Positions 8,758 to 19,956 of a stretch of 64,000 bases of DNA are shown in pieces (the stretch's first letter is position 1; every line of letters starts with the position of its first letter). The notes below the pieces were generated by a model. It saw nothing but the letters and a program-made list of their open reading frames with translations. It was not told where the DNA came from and did no database searches. Source of the stretch: WTFY01 sp964614915 (lineage in GTDB: Bacteria; Pseudomonadota; Gammaproteobacteria; UBA4575); NCBI GenBank assembly GCA_964614915.1, contig CAZTNC010000007.1:62001-126000 (forward strand). The letters are read 5' to 3'. A program made the position numbers and the translations under genes.

Positions 8758-9198
8758 ATGGCAAGAGGCATCAACAAAGCGATACTGATTGGTCACCTTG
8801 GACAGGACCCTGAGGTGAAATACATGCCGAGCGGCAAGGCCGTATGCAATATCAGTGTGGCTACGACCGAGTCCTGGAATGACAAGAATTCGGGTGAGAA
8901 GATCGAGAAGACCGAGTGGCACCGCGTCGTGCTGTTTTCCAGGCTGGCAGAAATTGCTGGCGAATACCTGAGAAAAGGTTCACAGGTGTACGTGGAAGGT
9001 CGATTGCAAACGCGCAAGTGGCAGGACCAGAGCGGGGCAGACCGTTACTCTACGGAAATCGTTGCCAACAACATGCAAATGCTGGGTGGCAAAGGCGGGT
9101 CGTCCATGATGCAGGACGGGCCTCCGTCAAACATGGAACCTGCGCAAACCGCCGCCTCCTCACCCTCTGACGATTTTGACGACGACATCCCTTTCTAG
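8758..9198 (+). CDS. ssb: Single-stranded DNA-binding protein
   Basis: 146 residues from the ATG at 8758. An in-frame ATG at 8674 exists, but SSB proteins begin MARGINKAILIGHLGQDPEV, as here. The OB-fold occupies roughly residues 1-110 (TEWHRVVLFSRLAEIAGEYL, SQVYVEGRLQTRKWQDQSG). A flexible linker with Gly, Gln and Ser follows, then the acidic tip DDDIPF, which recruits partner proteins such as exonuclease I and RecQ. It binds ssDNA during replication, repair and recombination. A TAAAAT at 8721-8726 is a possible -10. Divergent from uvrA. Confidence 0.97.
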   Translation: MARGINKAILIGHLGQDPEVKYMPSGKAVCNISVATTESWNDKNSGEKIEKTEWHRVVLFSRLAEIAGEYLRKGSQVYVEGRLQTRKWQDQSGADRYSTEIVANNMQMLGGKGGSSMMQDGPPSNMEPAQTAASSPSDDFDDDIPF

Positions 9199-9324
9199 CA
9201 CACCGGTTCTCGTCCGGGAGAAAGGCCGCATCCGGAACGCTTCCGGGGCGGCTCCGTACTGCATGCGCACGCATGCCGTGCAGTGTGCGCTTAACGTGCA
9301 GGAACACCGGGCAGGGTCGGTTCG

Positions 9325-10659
9325 ATGAGCAGAAAGGTCTTTGTCAAAACCCAGGGCTGCCAGATGAACGAATATGATTCGTCGAGGATGCTGGATGTCC
9401 TGCACGATACCCAGGGCTTTGATGTCGCCACCGATGTCTCGCAGGCCGACGTGCTGCTGCTCAACACCTGCTCCATCCGCGAGAAGGCACAGGAGAAGGT
9501 GTTTTCCCAGCTGGGCCAGTGGCTGCCCCTGAAAGAAAAGAATCCCGACCTGCTGATCGGCGTGGGCGGTTGCGTCGCGAGCCAGGAAGGAGATGCCCTT
9601 GCCGCACGTGCCCGGCATGTTGATGTCGTGTTCGGACCGCAGACCATTCATCGCCTGCCGGAACTGCTGGAGCAGGCAAAAAAAGAAAAGAAGACCGTGG
9701 TGGATGTCACATTTCCGGAGATGGAAAAGTTTGACAGCCTGCCCAAGCCGCAACACAAGGGTCCGGTGGCGTATGTCTCGATCATGGAAGGCTGCAGCAA
9801 GTACTGTACCTACTGTGTCGTGCCCTATACCCGGGGTGAAGAATTCAGCCGCCCGCTGCAGGATGTGCTGGAGGAGATCCGTATGCTGGTTCGCCAGGGT
9901 GCACGGGAAGTCACCTTGCTGGGGCAGAACGTAAACGGCTACAGGGGACTGGACCGCCATGGCGATGTCGTCGATTTTTCCCTGCTGCTCTACTACGTGA
10001 GCAGCCTCGAAGGCATCCGGCGAATCCGGTATACCAGTTCCCATCCGATCGAGTTCTCGGACAACCTGATCGACGCCTATGCCGAGATACCGGAGCTGGT
10101 CAACCACGTGCACCTGCCGGTACAAAGCGGCTCGGACAGGATCCTGGCTGCCATGAAGCGCGGCTACACGGCGCTGGAGTACAAGTCGATCATCAAGAAA
10201 CTGCGCAGGCACCGGCCGGATATCAGCATTTCGTCAGATTTCATTGTCGGCTTCCCCGGCGAGACGGACCGGGATTTCGAGTGCACCATGGAGCTCGTGG
10301 AAGAGGTCGGGTTCGATCAGTCCTACAGCTTCATCTACAGCCGCAGGCCCGGCACGCCCGCCGCATCCCTGCAGGATGACGTTCCCCTGGAGGTGAAAAA
10401 GCACAGGCTGCAATCGCTGCAGAGCACCATCAGTGCCGCCTCCATGACCTACTCGAAAGCCATGCTGGGAACAGAGCAGACGGTCCTGGTCGAGGGCTAC
10501 TCGAAGAAATCCGAACTCGAGTTCGCAGGCAGAACCGAAAACAATCGCGTGGTCAATTTCGCCGCCCCGGAGCCTGTCATCGGGAAGTTCGTCCGCCTTG
10601 GAATCGCGGACGCATTTCCTAATTCATTGCGGGGCGTTTATCATGAAACCCTGTCGTAG
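9325..10659 (+). CDS. miaB: tRNA-2-methylthio-N6-dimethylallyladenosine synthase
   Basis: 444 residues. A radical-SAM methylthiotransferase that adds the 2-methylthio group to i6A37 in tRNAs reading UNN codons. N-terminal UPF0004 domain with cluster cysteines C12, C49 and C83. The radical-SAM motif CX3CX2C is C157, C161 and C164 (GCSKYCTYCVVP). A C-terminal TRAM domain (roughly 375-440) includes TVLVEGYSKKS and GRTENNRVVNF. It is the first gene of the miaB-phoH-ybeY-corC-lnt run found in many gammaproteobacteria. The 126-base gap from ssb contains a GCATGCG/CGCATGC inverted repeat. Confidence 0.97.
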   Translation: MSRKVFVKTQGCQMNEYDSSRMLDVLHDTQGFDVATDVSQADVLLLNTCSIREKAQEKVFSQLGQWLPLKEKNPDLLIGVGGCVASQEGDALAARARHVDVVFGPQTIHRLPELLEQAKKEKKTVVDVTFPEMEKFDSLPKPQHKGPVAYVSIMEGCSKYCTYCVVPYTRGEEFSRPLQDVLEEIRMLVRQGAREVTLLGQNVNGYRGLDRHGDVVDFSLLLYYVSSLEGIRRIRYTSSHPIEFSDNLIDAYAEIPELVNHVHLPVQSGSDRILAAMKRGYTALEYKSIIKKLRRHRPDISISSDFIVGFPGETDRDFECTMELVEEVGFDQSYSFIYSRRPGTPAASLQDDVPLEVKKHRLQSLQSTISAASMTYSKAMLGTEQTVLVEGYSKKSELEFAGRTENNRVVNFAAPEPVIGKFVRLGIADAFPNSLRGVYHETLS

Positions 10660-10673
10660 AGGAAATAAAACTT

Positions 10674-11636
10674 TTGCCAGCTGAAGCCTATTCCGTAAAC
10701 ATTGTCCTGGAACCTGCCGACAACCCGCGTCTTGCCAACCTGTGCGGGCCACTGAACGGGCACTTGCATCAGCTTGAGAAAAGACTGGGTGTCGAGATCA
10801 CCAATCGGGGCAATGCCTTTTCCATCAGTGGCGAAGCCAAGGCAACCAACGCCGCCGTCGAAGTGCTGAAGGAACTGTATGACTCGACCAAAACCCAGGT
10901 CCTGTCGTCTTCGGACATCCATCTCCACCTGCAGGAATCCGAGCTTGCCAACATAGCGGAGCAGAAGCTCAAATCCGTACCCCGTACGGTCTTCACGAAG
11001 CGCGGCGTGATCAAGCCCCGCGGTGCAAACCAGGAACGATACGTGCGGCTCATTGAAGAGAACGATCTTGTGTTCGGGATCGGCCCGGCCGGAACCGGAA
11101 AGACCTACTTGGCCGTGGCCTGTGCGGTGGCAGCACTCGAGCATGACAAAACCCGCAAGCTTGTCCTGGTACGACCTGCGGTGGAAGCCGGGGAACGGCT
11201 GGGATTCCTGCCGGGCGACCTGGCACAGAAAATCGACCCGTACCTGAGGCCCATGTATGACGCATTGTATGAAATGATGGGCTACGAGAAGGTCAGCAAG
11301 CTGGTGGACAGGAACGTGATCGAGATTGCCCCGCTGGCCTACATGCGCGGGCGCACGCTGAACGATGCCTATATCATTCTGGATGAGGCGCAGAACACGA
11401 CCATTGAGCAGATGAAGATGTTCCTGACGCGCATCGGCTTCGGCTCGAAAGCGATAGTCACGGGCGATATCACGCAGATTGACCTGCCAAGCATGAAGGA
11501 GTCCGGCCTGAAGCATGCAAGGCGCATCCTGGGAGAGACCGAAGGGGTCTCTTTTTGCAATTTCGATGCCCGCGACATCGTGCGCCACCCGCTGGTCAAG
11601 AAAATCATCCGGGCCTACGACAACGATACAGACTGA
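10674..11636 (+). CDS. ybeZ: PhoH-like ATPase (YbeZ)
   Basis: 320 residues from a TTG start at 10674, preceded by GAGGAAAT; no ATG upstream fits the family. Walker A GPAGTGKT is at residues 137-144. A Walker B-like strand reads AYIILDEAQNTT, and TRIGFGSKAIVTGDITQIDLP is typical of PhoH. The N-terminal 110 residues form a KH-like region. YbeZ is an ATP-dependent RNA-linked protein that partners with YbeY, encoded next, in rRNA maturation. The 14-base gap after miaB supports one operon. Confidence 0.93.
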   Translation: MPAEAYSVNIVLEPADNPRLANLCGPLNGHLHQLEKRLGVEITNRGNAFSISGEAKATNAAVEVLKELYDSTKTQVLSSSDIHLHLQESELANIAEQKLKSVPRTVFTKRGVIKPRGANQERYVRLIEENDLVFGIGPAGTGKTYLAVACAVAALEHDKTRKLVLVRPAVEAGERLGFLPGDLAQKIDPYLRPMYDALYEMMGYEKVSKLVDRNVIEIAPLAYMRGRTLNDAYIILDEAQNTTIEQMKMFLTRIGFGSKAIVTGDITQIDLPSMKESGLKHARRILGETEGVSFCNFDARDIVRHPLVKKIIRAYDNDTD

Positions 11637-11652
11637 CTGATCCCCCACGGGC

Positions 11653-12096
11653 GTGGCCATTCACCTAGACGTACAGATCGCAACTCAGGACCACAGCATA
11701 CCTGCCGAATCGGATTTCAGGAGATGGGCCGGCGAGATACAGTCACCGGAGACCGGTGCGAGCGCTTGTCTGCGCGTCGTTGACAGGGAAGAGGCACGGG
11801 CACTGAATCACCGGTACCGCAAGGTGGACAAGGCTACCAATGTGCTGTCCTTCCCGGCTTCACTGCCGAAGGGACTGGACCTGCACTTTCTCGGCGATGT
11901 TGTCATTTGTGCGCCACTGGTTGCGGAGGAGGCCACCCGGCAGGGCAAGGACGCGCATGCCCATTGGGCGCACCTGCTCGTGCATGGTATTTTGCATCTT
12001 CAGGGCTATGCCCACGATGAAGATGACGAGGCCGGGGAAATGGAAGCACTGGAAACCGCAATATTAAGTCAGCTGGGAATACCGAACCCCTATTGA
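11653..12096 (+). CDS. ybeY: Endoribonuclease YbeY (rRNA maturation factor)
   Basis: 147 residues from GTG at 11653. YbeY is a zinc-dependent single-strand RNase involved in 16S rRNA 3' end maturation and ribosome quality control. The metal-binding signature HGILHLQGYAH is present, with H111, H115 and H121. The residue before the third His is Ala (GYAH) where most family members have Asp (GYDH); all three histidines are kept. The segment ATNVLSFP is also conserved. It sits between ybeZ and corC, 6 bases before the latter. Confidence 0.95.
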   Translation: MAIHLDVQIATQDHSIPAESDFRRWAGEIQSPETGASACLRVVDREEARALNHRYRKVDKATNVLSFPASLPKGLDLHFLGDVVICAPLVAEEATRQGKDAHAHWAHLLVHGILHLQGYAHDEDDEAGEMEALETAILSQLGIPNPY

Positions 12097-12102
12097 ACCA
12101 TC

Positions 12103-12951
12103 ATGTCAGGCTCGAGCGTCACAACCCCCAGGCGATTCAATTTCGCCGGTTTTTTCAAAATGCTTTTTGAAAAAACGCCTGCGGATCGTGCAGAGATCAT
12201 CGAGTTGTTACACCAGTCCAAGGCAAAGGGCATCATCGACGGCGACATACTCGAGATGATCGAAGGTGCCGTGCAGGTATCGGAAATCCAGGTGAAGAAC
12301 ATCATGGTTCCGCGCTCACAAATGGTCGTGGTGAACGAGGGCAGCAGCCTGCAGGATATGCTGCCCACCATTATCGACTCGGCACACTCGAGGTTCCCGG
12401 TGGTGGGCGACAGCCGTGACGAGGTACTGGGCATCTTGCTGGCCAAGGACCTGCTGCGCTACTTCATGGCTGGCAGACAGGATGATTTCAGCCTGGAGGA
12501 CGTACTGCGCCCGGCGGTCGTGGTTCCCGAAAGCAAACGGGTGAACACGTTACTGAACGAGTTCAAGGATGGCCGCAACCACATGGCAATCGTCGTGGAC
12601 GAGTACAGCGGGGTGTCGGGGCTGGTGACGATCGAGGATGTGTTGGAACAAATTGTCGGCGATATCACGGATGAACATGATGCGGCCGAAGACAGTTACA
12701 TCGTCGAGCACTCGAAGGGGCAGTACGGAGTGAAGGCCCTGACGCCGATCGAGGAATTCAACGAATTTTTTGCTACCCAGTACAGCGACACGGATTTTGA
12801 GACGTTCGGAGGCCTGGTCTTGAGCAAGTTTGGTCACCTGCCCAAAAAAGGTGAGAAAATCAAATTTGATCGCTTTACCGTGGAAGTCCTGCGCTCTGAC
12901 CGTAGAAGGCTTCACCTCCTCAATGTCTCGGACATCCCTGAGCAAACCTGA
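12103..12951 (+). CDS. corC: CorC/YbeX family CBS-domain protein
   Basis: 282 residues. Two CBS domains (roughly residues 65-190) begin at IMVPRSQMVVVNEGS and include FPVVGDSRDEVLGILLAKDLL and MAIVVDEYSGVSGLVTIEDVLEQIVGDI. A C-terminal CorC_HlyC (transporter-associated) domain ends DRFTVEVLRSDRRRLHLL. There are no transmembrane segments, matching the soluble YbeX/CorC type. The family is linked to magnesium/cobalt efflux and, for YbeX, to ribosome metabolism. The ybeY-corC-lnt order is conserved. The start codon lies close after the ybeY stop. Confidence 0.93.
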   Translation: MSGSSVTTPRRFNFAGFFKMLFEKTPADRAEIIELLHQSKAKGIIDGDILEMIEGAVQVSEIQVKNIMVPRSQMVVVNEGSSLQDMLPTIIDSAHSRFPVVGDSRDEVLGILLAKDLLRYFMAGRQDDFSLEDVLRPAVVVPESKRVNTLLNEFKDGRNHMAIVVDEYSGVSGLVTIEDVLEQIVGDITDEHDAAEDSYIVEHSKGQYGVKALTPIEEFNEFFATQYSDTDFETFGGLVLSKFGHLPKKGEKIKFDRFTVEVLRSDRRRLHLLNVSDIPEQT

Positions 12952-13000
12952 CTCCACCGGCACACTTTTTTCCGACTGGTAGGACCGGGAACAGAGTTCC

Positions 13001-14518
13001 ATGATTGACATGCTCGCACTTCCACGTCCAGTCGTGATATTAATCATGGCGTTCGCCGGAGCCCTGCTGGTGTGCGGCTTTGCCCCGTTCTCCTGGTGGG
13101 GACTGACGCTTATCTGTCCTGCCATCCTGTATGCATTCATCCTGGGCCGCACCGGCAGGGACGCGTTTTCCCTCGGCTATGTTTTCGGGCTGTTCTATTT
13201 CGGCTTCGGGGTCTCCTGGACGTACAACAGCATTCATGAATTTGGCCATGCCCCGGTTCTGCTGAGTGCCGTGCTGGTGGCACTGCTGGTACTGGCACTC
13301 GCACTGTTTCCGGCACTGACTGCAGGCGTGTACTCGTGGCTGCGCCGTGATCGTGCGGCCGATCTCTGGGGCGCACTTGCGTTTGCCACCCTCTGGGTAT
13401 TGTTCGAATGGGTGCGTGGCTGGATCTTCACGGGCTTTCCCTGGCTGCTGATCGGGCACGCGCATCACTCGAGTCCGCTGCAGGGCATCCTGCCCCTGCT
13501 TGGCAGTCTTGGTGCCAGCTGGGTGGTCCTGCTGATCAGTTGCCTGGCAACAGTCCTGGTACTCGGATCAACCCGTCACAGGCTCATCGGCGCGGCCAGC
13601 TTGGTGCCGATCGCGGCAGCGCTTTTACTGGCCGGCCAGGTCAAGTGGACCACCCCGCAGCAAGAGTCGCTCAGCGTTGCCCTGATCCAGGCGAACATCC
13701 CTCAGGAGCTCAAGTGGGATCGTGCCCAGAAGCGCCATATTCTGGGCAAGTATCTACAGCTCAGCGAAGCACACCAGGATGTCGACATCATCATCTGGCC
13801 GGAAACTGCCATCCCGGCCTACTATGCGTCGGTGAAAGATACCTTCATTCCCGAACTGGAAAAGATTGCCGCCGCGGGCAATGTCGACTTCCTGGTCGGG
13901 TTGTTCACGCATGATCCGGGCAGTGGCAGGGTCTATAACTCGGTCATGACCCTGGGGGAGGAGCAAAGCTTCTATGCGAAGCGCCACCTGGTGCCCTTTG
14001 GTGAATATATTCCATTGCGCAATATCGCATCGTTCCTGGCGGACTACATCGTTCTTCCGATGTCGGACATGAGCAGTGGCGCAGGGCGCCCACTGGTCAG
14101 GCTGAAAGGACATTTTGCGGGTGCCTCCATCTGCTACGAAGTCGTGTACGGAGATGAAGTGATCGAAGCCTTGCCGGAGGCCGGGTTCTTGATCAATGTC
14201 AGCAACGATGCCTGGTTCGGGGATTCCCTCGCGCCCCACCAGCACCTGGAAATCGCACGGTCCAGGGCGATCGAAACAGGCCGGTACCTGCTGCGTGCAA
14301 CCAGCACGGGCATCTCGGCCGTGATCGACCCCGGTGGAGCCATCGTCAAGCAATCTGCCCAGTTTCGAGAAGAGGTCGTGCGCGCGAAAATCCGGCCCCA
14401 TACCGGGCTGACCCCGTACTCGCGCTGGGGTGATTCGGCAATTATCGCGATCCTGTCAGGTATTTTCCTTATAATCTGCCTGCATCGATGGTATACCCTG
14501 CGGTCTGCGAAGCCCTAA
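13001..14518 (+). CDS. lnt: Apolipoprotein N-acyltransferase
   Basis: 505 residues. An inner-membrane enzyme that adds the third acyl chain to the N-terminal Cys of lipoproteins, needed for Lol-dependent sorting. The N-terminal half has several membrane segments. The periplasmic nitrilase-like domain carries the catalytic triad E268 (IIIWPETAIP), K328 (YAKRHLVPFGEYIP) and C378 (GASICYEVVYG). A last hydrophobic segment lies near residue 485. Last gene of the miaB-lnt series. Substrates encoded in this window would include LptE and Pal. Confidence 0.96.
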   Translation: MIDMLALPRPVVILIMAFAGALLVCGFAPFSWWGLTLICPAILYAFILGRTGRDAFSLGYVFGLFYFGFGVSWTYNSIHEFGHAPVLLSAVLVALLVLALALFPALTAGVYSWLRRDRAADLWGALAFATLWVLFEWVRGWIFTGFPWLLIGHAHHSSPLQGILPLLGSLGASWVVLLISCLATVLVLGSTRHRLIGAASLVPIAAALLLAGQVKWTTPQQESLSVALIQANIPQELKWDRAQKRHILGKYLQLSEAHQDVDIIIWPETAIPAYYASVKDTFIPELEKIAAAGNVDFLVGLFTHDPGSGRVYNSVMTLGEEQSFYAKRHLVPFGEYIPLRNIASFLADYIVLPMSDMSSGAGRPLVRLKGHFAGASICYEVVYGDEVIEALPEAGFLINVSNDAWFGDSLAPHQHLEIARSRAIETGRYLLRATSTGISAVIDPGGAIVKQSAQFREEVVRAKIRPHTGLTPYSRWGDSAIIAILSGIFLIICLHRWYTLRSAKP

Positions 14519-14552
14519 CTCCTGAACTGCCCCCGATCGGATTCAATACATC

Positions 14553-15977
14553 ATGTCAACGGTTCCACTTGTCCCTGTCATATTATCCGGGGGTTCGGGC
14601 ACGCGCCTGTGGCCGCTCTCCAGGAAGCTGTACCCGAAACAGTTTATTCCCCTCAAGGACGGCAAGAGCCTGTTCCAGTCCACCGTTGAACGCATCCAGG
14701 CACTGGGGCATGCCGATGACCTGCTGGTGGTCTGCAATGAGGAACACCGCTTCATGGCGGCCGAACAGCTGCGCCTGTCGGGGCTGGAGCACTCTGCCAT
14801 CATCCTGGAGCCCGTGGGACGGAACACGGCCCCGGCAATCACCATCGCGGCCCTGCATGCACTGAAGTACAGTGACGACGCCCAGTTGCTGGTTCTGCCC
14901 GCCGACCACATCGTGCAGGACCTGGATAAATTTGCAAAAGCGCTCTCGGTAGCCCGGCAGGCGGCAGGGGACCTGCTGGTGGCGTTCGGTGTGTTGCCGC
15001 GCCATGCCGAAACCGGCTACGGGTACATCCGGTTCGAGAGACCGGATACTGCCGGTCCCGGGGAGATTCTTGATATCGGGGAGTTCGTGGAAAAACCTGG
15101 TGCCGAAACCGCGAAGGCCTACCTGGAAAGTGGAAACTACCTGTGGAACAGCGGCATGTTCCTGTTTTCCGCCCGCCTGTACGTCGAGGAAATCCGGCGT
15201 TTGCACCCGGACATTTTTGATGCTTGCCGCGAAGCCCATGAAGGCAGCAGACAGGACTTCGATTTCATCCATCTGGACTCGCAGGCCTTTGCGCGTGCTC
15301 CCAATATTTCCGTGGATTACGCAGTCATGGAAAAAACCGCCAAGGCGGCCGTGGTCCAACTGGACAGCGACTGGAGCGACGTTGGTTCCTGGCACGCGCT
15401 GTGGGACTCGTTCCAGAAGGATTCGAGCGGCAATGCGACCTCGGGAGATGTGATCGCCGAGGACTGCACGGGTTGTTACATCCACGCGAGTCACCGCATG
15501 GTGGCGGCTGTGGGTGCCGAGGACCTTGTCGTGGCCGAAACCGCGGACGCGATTCTCGTGGCCCCTCGCGAGCGGGCCCAGGAAGTCAAGGACATCGTCG
15601 CCAGGCTGAAGGACGAGGAGCGGGGCGAGGTGGAGATCCATCCCAAGGTCTACCGGCCTTGGGGCGCCTACGAAACCATCGATATGGAAGACCGCTTCCA
15701 GGTGAAGCGCATTACGGTCAACCCGGGTCAGGCCCTTTCCCTGCAGATGCACCATCACCGGGCCGAACACTGGGTGGTGGTCAAGGGCCAGGCACTGGTT
15801 ACCCGCGGGGAGGACAAGTTCCAGCTCGGCGAAAACGAGTCTACGTACATTCCTGCAGGCACCCGCCACCGCCTGGAGAACCCGGGCACGGAGCCCCTGG
15901 AACTTATCGAAGTTCAGTCCGGATCCTACCTGGGTGAGGACGATATCGTACGTTTCGAAGACGCCTATGGGCGCTGA
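14553..15977 (+). CDS. manC: Mannose-1-phosphate guanylyltransferase / mannose-6-phosphate isomerase
   Basis: 474 residues with the bifunctional (type II PMI, AlgA/ManC/XanB) layout. The N-terminal nucleotidyltransferase has GGSGTRLWPLSRKLYPKQF at residues 11-29 and, further on, VEKP. A C-terminal cupin-type isomerase domain has QMHHHRAEHWVVVKGQA and GTRHRLENPG. It makes GDP-mannose for exopolysaccharide, LPS or alginate-like polymers. It is not in a polysaccharide cluster; it lies 34 bases after lnt and 2 bases before leuS, so it may simply be co-transcribed. Whether both activities are active cannot be judged by eye. Confidence 0.92.
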   Translation: MSTVPLVPVILSGGSGTRLWPLSRKLYPKQFIPLKDGKSLFQSTVERIQALGHADDLLVVCNEEHRFMAAEQLRLSGLEHSAIILEPVGRNTAPAITIAALHALKYSDDAQLLVLPADHIVQDLDKFAKALSVARQAAGDLLVAFGVLPRHAETGYGYIRFERPDTAGPGEILDIGEFVEKPGAETAKAYLESGNYLWNSGMFLFSARLYVEEIRRLHPDIFDACREAHEGSRQDFDFIHLDSQAFARAPNISVDYAVMEKTAKAAVVQLDSDWSDVGSWHALWDSFQKDSSGNATSGDVIAEDCTGCYIHASHRMVAAVGAEDLVVAETADAILVAPRERAQEVKDIVARLKDEERGEVEIHPKVYRPWGAYETIDMEDRFQVKRITVNPGQALSLQMHHHRAEHWVVVKGQALVTRGEDKFQLGENESTYIPAGTRHRLENPGTEPLELIEVQSGSYLGEDDIVRFEDAYGR

Positions 15978-15979
15978 GC

Positions 15980-18439
<2,460 letters not shown>

Positions 18440-18443
18440 CGCC

Positions 18444-18941
18444 ATGCGGTATATCACGGCATTCACGGCATTGACCCTGCTCCTGTTTAGTCTGCTGCCA
18501 GGCTGCGGATTCCGGCTGGCCGGTAGCGGGGATTCTGCCCACCTGCAGAACGTCTTTGTGCAAGGTGGGCCTGCAAGTCATGAGCTGGTGCATTTTGTTC
18601 GTGGATCCCTGGGGACAGGCCAGGTCGATGTGACAGAGCCTGACCACGCGGCCATCCATCTACACATTTTGTCAGAGGAAACATCCAGGGAAGTGCTTTC
18701 ACTCGATGCCAGCGGCAAGGCGCGCGAATATGATCTGATGCTCAATGTGGCCTTCGATGTCAGGCATGCGAACAGCGATGATTCACTGTCCCGGCAAAAG
18801 ATTCAGATCCACCGGGTGCTGGTGTTTGACAAGTACGATATGCTCGGTTCAGGCGAAGAAGAGCAGCAACTGCTCCACGAGATGCGAAAGGAAGCCGCGC
18901 AACGGATCGTGCGACGCGTGCAGGCAGTCTCCCCGGATTAG
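18444..18941 (+). CDS. lptE: LPS-assembly lipoprotein LptE
   Basis: 165 residues from the ATG at 18444; an in-frame ATG at 18399 lies inside leuS and is unlikely. The first 20 residues form a lipoprotein signal, MRYITAFTALTLLLFSLLPG, followed by the lipidated Cys (LLPGC) and GFRLAG, the classic LptE start. LptE plugs the LptD barrel in the outer membrane for LPS export. Sequence conservation in this family is low beyond the N-terminus, so the call rests on the lipobox, the GFRL pattern, length and the leuS-lptE-holA context. Confidence 0.9.
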   Translation: MRYITAFTALTLLLFSLLPGCGFRLAGSGDSAHLQNVFVQGGPASHELVHFVRGSLGTGQVDVTEPDHAAIHLHILSEETSREVLSLDASGKAREYDLMLNVAFDVRHANSDDSLSRQKIQIHRVLVFDKYDMLGSGEEEQQLLHEMRKEAAQRIVRRVQAVSPD

Positions 18942-18958
18942 CAGACTGAACGTTTCTC

Positions 18959-19837
18959 CTACTTGATCTCGCCAAGAATTATTTTGGCAATGGCGGCAGA
19001 GTCCAACTCGCCGTTGCCCGTTTCGACAATCTTTTCCAGATAATCCGCCACCAGGTCCGTGCCGGGTATGGATATGCCGTTTTCCCGCGCACTGTGCAGG
19101 GCGATCTCCAGGTCTTTGTGGTGTAGCGCGGCCTTGAAACCGGGGCGGTAGGCATTGTCCAGCATGCGTTTGCCATGGACCTCGAGAATCCTGCTGTATG
19201 CGAACCCGCCCATCAGGGCCTCGCGTACCTTGGCAGGATCGACCCCTGAGGATCTCGCCAGCAGGAAGGCCTCGGCCACCGCGGACATGGTCTGCGCAAC
19301 AAGAATCTGGTTACAGGCCTTGGCGACCTGTCCAGCTCCGTGATCCCCGACGTGCGTGATATTTTTGCCGAGGCACTGAAGCACCGGCAATGCCTGGGCG
19401 AACAGATCGTCCTTGCCTCCGACCATGATCGACAGGGTGCCATCGATGGCGCCCTGTTCTCCGCCTGAGACCGGGGCATCCAGCATTTCAATATTTTTGC
19501 TGCCCAATTGCATGGCAAGGCTGCGGGTCTCCTCCGGGGAAATCGTGCTCATGTCGATGACCAGGTGACCGGGCTGTGCACCGCGAATGATGCCGGCTTC
19601 CCCGACGATCACTTCCCGGACATCGGGGGTGTCCGAGACCATCGTGATGGTGATGTCGCAATGCCGTGCCAGTTCCGCAGGCGTTTCGAATCGGTGCACC
19701 GGCCGGGATTCGAAAGGCTGCAGCGAACCTGCCCGGCGTGCGTAGAACGCAAGTTTGTAGTTAGCCTGGAGCAGGTTCATAGCCATCGGCCGGCCCATGA
19801 TGCCTGTTCCAATCATGCCGATCGTTTCAATGTTCAT
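18959..19837 (-). CDS. Beta-hydroxyacid dehydrogenase (2-hydroxy-3-oxopropionate reductase / 3-hydroxyisobutyrate dehydrogenase family)
   Basis: 292 residues from the ATG at 19837 (MNIETIGMIGTGIMGRPMAM); a longer frame reaches 19906, but the NAD-binding strand starts here. The Rossmann motif GTGIMG is at residues 10-15. Family signatures seen are DMSTISPEETR, DAPVSGGEQGA and GQVAKACNQILVA with the catalytic Lys. It reduces tartronate semialdehyde or a related 3-hydroxyacid using NAD(P)H; the exact substrate cannot be set. It runs opposite to its neighbours and splits lptE from holA, so it looks like a later insertion of a single gene. Confidence 0.88.
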   Translation of the reverse strand: MNIETIGMIGTGIMGRPMAMNLLQANYKLAFYARRAGSLQPFESRPVHRFETPAELARHCDITITMVSDTPDVREVIVGEAGIIRGAQPGHLVIDMSTISPEETRSLAMQLGSKNIEMLDAPVSGGEQGAIDGTLSIMVGGKDDLFAQALPVLQCLGKNITHVGDHGAGQVAKACNQILVAQTMSAVAEAFLLARSSGVDPAKVREALMGGFAYSRILEVHGKRMLDNAYRPGFKAALHHKDLEIALHSARENGISIPGTDLVADYLEKIVETGNGELDSAAIAKIILGEIK

Positions 19838-19956
19838 TGTTGAAATGCCTGCACTTTTCAAAGCGCAAAGCTTACCACGAGGATTGTATTGCTCACTGGC
19901 TTTCATGTAACGTCTGTACTTGGTTTCAGGTATGCCAGCCCCCGGGTATTTTCAGC

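Noticed and set aside
12150..12180. T- and A-rich inverted repeat resembling a terminator
   Set aside because: It lies inside corC and codes for conserved residues (FFKMLFEKTP).
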